Source of the DNA: Planctomycetota bacterium | GTDB taxonomy: Bacteria > Planctomycetota > B15-G4 | Length of the DNA stretch: 64,000 nt | Direction: 5' to 3' | Assembly (NCBI GenBank): GCA_029245865.1 | Contig: JAQWOM010000048.1 | Location: 1 to 64,000, forward strand | Shown: positions 60,621-64,000 of the stretch, one piece after another | Numbering within the stretch: position 1 is the stretch's first letter | Layout: every line of letters starts with the position of its first letter | The notes under the pieces: generated by a model | Seen by the model: only the letters and a program-made list of their open reading frames with translations | Databases searched by the model: none | Told to the model about the DNA's origin: nothing | Position numbers and translations under genes: made by a program

Positions 60621-62720
60621 TCAGTGCGCCGTGACCAGAAGCCCGTTGCTGAGTGTGATTGAGTAGACGACGCTCAAATCTTCGACGAGAAACTGGAACC
60701 AGATCGGAGTGCCTGCCGGGATGCCGGAAGGCCAACTGGTGGTGAGAGTCAACTCGCCAGAAGCATTTGTCATGAAAAGAAGCTGACTTGCGAACGGCGT
60801 GGCGTGCACTGTTCCGCCCAGCGCAGAAAAGGGCAGTGACTCAAAGGCCACCCAGGCCAGGCTGAGCGCACCCACTGGTGTGTGGGTCAGTTCAAGGGTT
60901 GTCGGAGATCCAGCGCTCAGCGCGCCGGTGCCGGTCAAAGTCACAGGTCCACCCGCGCCGGATGTTCCGCCGCCAAGGTCTGTCCATCCACCGGGGTCGC
61001 ATCCGTCGAATGTCTGGTTTGAGTTGGCTTCGCCGGGCGTTGACGCCTGCGAGTTTTGCCAGGTGAAGTGTCCTGGCACAGCGCCAGACCCTCCCCGTTG
61101 CAATGAAAACCCAACTGGAGTCGAGCCACTTTCAGTGACGTTGATGTCCGTCGAGGTCAATCCATCCGCAGCACCACCTATGGCAACAAAACTTCCTTCG
61201 TAGCTGAGAAACTCGACGACGCTGTTTGTTGGAGAGACGAGTGCGATGCCGTCGGGGCTTCCATTCTGAATTTGACCGAACGGGATCAGCACTGTGCCGA
61301 GGCAGCCCGGTTGGTATGGCATGAAGCCAGAGAGTGCTGCGCTGTCATACAGTGAACCGTTGTTGCCGTTGTAGAGCAGAAGTTGCCAGCCCGAGAGATT
61401 TGCTCCAGAGGGCCCTGCGATTTCGACAAATTCGTCTTCATCTGTTCCTGAGTTGTCGTAGTGAAACTCGTTGATCCAGAGGAGATCTCCTCTGAACTGG
61501 GAGACAGTTGCAGCAACTTCGTTGCTTGCGGCCGAGTCATTCAGCACGAAATCCGTTGCGACAACGACGTAGTACCAGGTCTCTCCCGCGAGGACTGCGG
61601 TGTCGGTGTATTCGGAAGTGGCGAGTGGGGAGCTCGTGATTGGTACGTAGAGCCCCGCCGGGCTCGATGCGCGCAGGACGTCATAACCCAGAAGGTCTGG
61701 CTCTCCATTGTCGTTCCAATCAAGATCCACGCGGCCTTGTCCGCCGACTGCCGTCAGGCCGGTTGGCGCTGCTGGAGGTGTCATATCTCCGCCGCTGCAC
61801 TGGCCAGCAAAGAGGCAAGCGACCCATTCGGGATGGTCGATGAAGGGGTTCCGGTTTCCTTGGAAGTCAGCGACCATGTCGTTGCGCTGCAACTCCCACG
61901 CGTCGACCGGGTCGTCGAGGTGCCATTGGAGCAACACGGACAGCATGCCCATGTAGGCGACCTGTTCGTTTTGCTGGGAAAGAGATGCCGTGATCAGAGC
62001 TTGGTCGTTCGTGAGTAGAAGATCCGGTTCTGCAATGCCAAGCACGCTGTGAATGCCGCCTTCGTAACGAACCTCGGCGTAGAAGAGAGACCGGGCGACA
62101 TCTCCACGGCGCCCATGCCAGGTTTCCCAGCTTCCAGTTGAACTGTTCCCCTCGGTCCAGTTGCTGTCGGCTGGATAAGAGCCGGTTGCCCCGCCTTGCC
62201 CCTCATTGAGCTCGGTCGTCCATTCGTTGCATGCCGAGGAGCAATCTCGGAATGGCTTGTTGCTTCGTGCAAGGTTGTAGCTGCTGTCCGAGAGCCAAAG
62301 CATGTGGCAGTCGTTGTGAACAATGTTTCCGATGCCTTCATCTGGAAAGCCATACGACTTGGGCCACACATGCTCTCGGTTGTAGAAGCTGTTTCCGCCG
62401 CCCTGCTTGGCGTAGCTCGCGTTTTTGTAGATGTCGAGAATGCGCCCGCTATCGGTTGGGTCTTCCATGGCCAGTTCCAACACGTCCCAGGTGTCTGTGC
62501 TGCTCGACGTGTAGGGCAAGAAAGAATGATCATCGATGATCTCGTGCAGGGACGCGCGTAGCGTTCCAGGGCTTGTGGTGTCTACGGACGAGTAGTAGCC
62601 CGCTGGAATTTGTGCTGCGAGATTCGGTACCAGAATCGCAAGCAGAAGGGCCTTGCTGAGGTTGTGAGCGATTCGCGACATCGGCATCTGTGCAGCTTTC
62701 GAAGGGAGTGTTAAGTTCAT
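60621..62720 (-). CDS. Secreted endonuclease I with FN3, lamin-tail-like and W-DLGGG domains
   Basis: 699 residues from the ATG at 62720; starts at 62687 or 62681 (MSRIAHNLSKALLLAILVPNLAAQ) give a better signal peptide. Residues about 110-250 are endonuclease I (EndA/NucM type), with the active-site REH in FYNREHVWPKSYG and GDVARSLFYAEVRY. An FN3-like domain follows (PAAPTGLTAVGGQGRVDLDW), then a lamin-tail-like domain (LWINEFHYDNSGTDEDEFVEI). The last 122 residues are the shared C-terminal domain (WTDLGGG near the start, TLSNGLLVTAH at the end). A secreted, non-specific nuclease is predicted. Confidence 0.9.
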   Translation of the reverse strand: MNLTLPSKAAQMPMSRIAHNLSKALLLAILVPNLAAQIPAGYYSSVDTTSPGTLRASLHEIIDDHSFLPYTSSSTDTWDVLELAMEDPTDSGRILDIYKNASYAKQGGGNSFYNREHVWPKSYGFPDEGIGNIVHNDCHMLWLSDSSYNLARSNKPFRDCSSACNEWTTELNEGQGGATGSYPADSNWTEGNSSTGSWETWHGRRGDVARSLFYAEVRYEGGIHSVLGIAEPDLLLTNDQALITASLSQQNEQVAYMGMLSVLLQWHLDDPVDAWELQRNDMVADFQGNRNPFIDHPEWVACLFAGQCSGGDMTPPAAPTGLTAVGGQGRVDLDWNDNGEPDLLGYDVLRASSPAGLYVPITSSPLATSEYTDTAVLAGETWYYVVVATDFVLNDSAASNEVAATVSQFRGDLLWINEFHYDNSGTDEDEFVEIAGPSGANLSGWQLLLYNGNNGSLYDSAALSGFMPYQPGCLGTVLIPFGQIQNGSPDGIALVSPTNSVVEFLSYEGSFVAIGGAADGLTSTDINVTESGSTPVGFSLQRGGSGAVPGHFTWQNSQASTPGEANSNQTFDGCDPGGWTDLGGGTSGAGGPVTLTGTGALSAGSPTTLELTHTPVGALSLAWVAFESLPFSALGGTVHATPFASQLLFMTNASGELTLTTSWPSGIPAGTPIWFQFLVEDLSVVYSITLSNGLLVTAH

Positions 62721-62797
62721 GAGATCTTGGGGCGCCCGGGCCTTGAAGCAATGGAGTGGGCATGCACCGCTCTTTCGCCAATTAGAAAGTTCAACTT

Positions 62798-64000
62798 ATG
62801 AAGAGTCCTCAATTCGGGAAAAGCGCAAGTCGCAGAGTTGTCTTGATGGCGGCCGCTGTTTTGTTCGTGAGTTCGGTGTCTCTGCGTGCTCAATCCTTGC
62901 CCGATAACATCGATATCTCTGGGTCGCCGAACGGCATCGTGACCCTGCCCGGAACGGTCAGTTCTGTCTTCACAAACGTGTTTGACCGGTACACAAAGAT
63001 CACCGCGCCCAATGGGCGGTCGATCCATTTTCTGCTTCAAAGCAACGTGACGGATGAAATGGCAGTGCGCGCCCGAGAGGTCATGCGCTTTTATCTGACC
63101 GATGCGCCTGGAACTCAGTACGGATCGAATAAGACAGCCATCGCAAATCGCATGGCAAATGTTGATGCCACACTTGTGTATTTCAACACCGAACAGGCCG
63201 CTCAGCAAGCGATTAACGGTCCCCTCGGGAACACCAATCTTTTTTTTCAAGATCTCTACGCGACCGAATCGATCGTCGAGGGCTCCTCAAGCTACATCAG
63301 CAACAACAACCGTGACGCGACGCTCGAAGAGGTTTTTCACCTTGTTCATGGCGCGGGTATCAGGAACGGATTGCCGGCCTATCATTCAGAAATGACGGCT
63401 GCGAAAAATGCAGCAAAGACCGCGGGGATGTACACGCCGCCTTTTGGTTTGCCCGTTCAAGATGAAGTGTTCGAGTACATCATCAGCGTCATCGACGTCT
63501 ACTATGGGTTCTGGGGCCATGATCCCGATGGAGATGGCACGTCATTCGGCGGTGAGTACATCTTTCATACGCAGGCTGACGTGATTGCCGGTGACCCTGC
63601 AGGTGTTACGGCGATGCTCAAGTTTTTACCCACTGTCTTCTCGTTTGATTGCACTGTTGCGTCTCAGTTCAACGGGACATTCTCACTCATTTTTAATGGC
63701 GGCGTTGAGTACACGCACAAGTCTCAGTATCTCACCGAGGTGACTCTCAGCGGAAACAATGCAAGTGGCCTGAGAGGCAATGCGCTGGACAATGTGCTGG
63801 CTGGAAATGCAAACAACAACGTGATCGACGGGAGAGGTGGTGTCGATGCGGCTGTCTTTCAGGGAGTGTTCAGCGAATACACGGTTCAGTGCAATTCGGC
63901 GAGCATCACGGTTGTTGACAGCGTGCCAGCGCGCGATGGGACGGATACGCTGATCTCTATCGAAGAGCTCCGCTTTGCCGACCAGTTCGTTGATTGCACC
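62798..64000 (+). CDS. Exported protein with RTX-like calcium repeats (3' end outside window)
   Basis: An ATG at 62798 opens 401 codons without a stop before the window edge, so the protein is partial. A signal peptide (VLMAAAVLFVSSVSLRAQ) is followed by about 250 unassigned residues containing DATLEEVFHLVHGAGI, which resembles a metal-dependent hydrolase segment but lacks a full zinc motif. Residues about 325-365 are RTX-type glycine/Asn repeats (LRGNALDNVLAGNANNN followed by VIDGRGGVDAAVF). Such proteins leave the cell through type I secretion and bind calcium. Function is not recognised. Confidence 0.6.
   Translation, partial: MKSPQFGKSASRRVVLMAAAVLFVSSVSLRAQSLPDNIDISGSPNGIVTLPGTVSSVFTNVFDRYTKITAPNGRSIHFLLQSNVTDEMAVRAREVMRFYLTDAPGTQYGSNKTAIANRMANVDATLVYFNTEQAAQQAINGPLGNTNLFFQDLYATESIVEGSSSYISNNNRDATLEEVFHLVHGAGIRNGLPAYHSEMTAAKNAAKTAGMYTPPFGLPVQDEVFEYIISVIDVYYGFWGHDPDGDGTSFGGEYIFHTQADVIAGDPAGVTAMLKFLPTVFSFDCTVASQFNGTFSLIFNGGVEYTHKSQYLTEVTLSGNNASGLRGNALDNVLAGNANNNVIDGRGGVDAAVFQGVFSEYTVQCNSASITVVDSVPARDGTDTLISIEELRFADQFVDCT

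Noticed and set aside
1-64000. TGA recoded to Trp or Cys throughout the genome
   Set aside because: Many other genes end in TGA, often at ATGA overlaps with the next gene, and I saw an in-frame TGA in only the two thioredoxin-like genes.
1-64000. Insertion sequences, phage or CRISPR arrays
   Set aside because: No transposase, integrase, cas gene or regularly spaced repeat was found in any frame.

Overview
The window looks like chromosome from a marine planctomycete-type bacterium (Planctomycetota). This is inferred from the gene set: many exported enzymes with proline-rich linkers, a recurring C-terminal beta-rich domain opening with W-x-DLGGG and ending in TLSNG, two sulfatase-like lipoproteins, DUF1111 and MauG-type diheme proteins, a DUF3187 protein, and GC-rich, tightly packed genes on both strands. 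I saw no rRNA, tRNA, insertion sequence, phage or CRISPR array.

Layout. 1-13966: transport and sensing (UMF1-type MFS, Bax-inhibitor-like protein, DUF3187 lipoprotein, DUF4396 protein, exported subtilase, TauE/SafE protein, ClC channel with a J-like insertion, SGNH hydrolase, hybrid histidine kinase with a PhnD-like binding protein). 14153-25192: sulfatase-like lipoprotein, EAL protein coupled to a UVR-motif protein, MFS transporter behind palindromic sites, an exported thioredoxin-like gene with an in-frame TGA, two adjacent secreted proteins sharing the C-terminal domain, a CDP-alcohol phosphatidyltransferase and a kinase-aminotransferase fusion. 25610-31278: nucleotide-sugar and polysaccharide genes (WbpA-like dehydrogenase, WecB epimerase, flippase, glycosyltransferase). 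31302-47974: a compact aryl-polyene-type cluster (ketoreductase, ketosynthases and partners, two dehydratases, ACP, acyl- and glycosyltransferases, LolA-like protein, MMPL exporter, DUF3261 lipoprotein, O-methyltransferase, two flavin-halogenase-like proteins). 48044-64000: sulfatase-like lipoprotein, tandem DUF1111 diheme proteins, metzincin, GH26-like protein, GlsB and MarC membrane proteins, a second thioredoxin-like gene with an in-frame TGA, MauG-type peroxidase, endonuclease I, and the start of an RTX-like exported protein.

The strongest unusual signal is the pair of paralogous exported thioredoxin-domain genes (18804-19859 and 57566-58534). Each has TGA exactly where the first cysteine of the WCGPC motif belongs, giving W-TGA-G-P-C, followed by a local hairpin. 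TGA ends many other genes here, so a general recoding is unlikely. Selenocysteine is the simplest reading, and the two genes would be Sec-containing TlpA/ResA-like oxidoreductases.

The second is the aryl-polyene-like cluster. It keeps much of the known gene set but has two WxWxIP flavoproteins and no visible ammonia lyase, acyl-CoA/ACP ligase or thioesterase, so the starter unit and final pigment are open. The third is a ClC-type chloride transporter with a degenerate DnaJ-like domain lacking HPD between its transmembrane helices.
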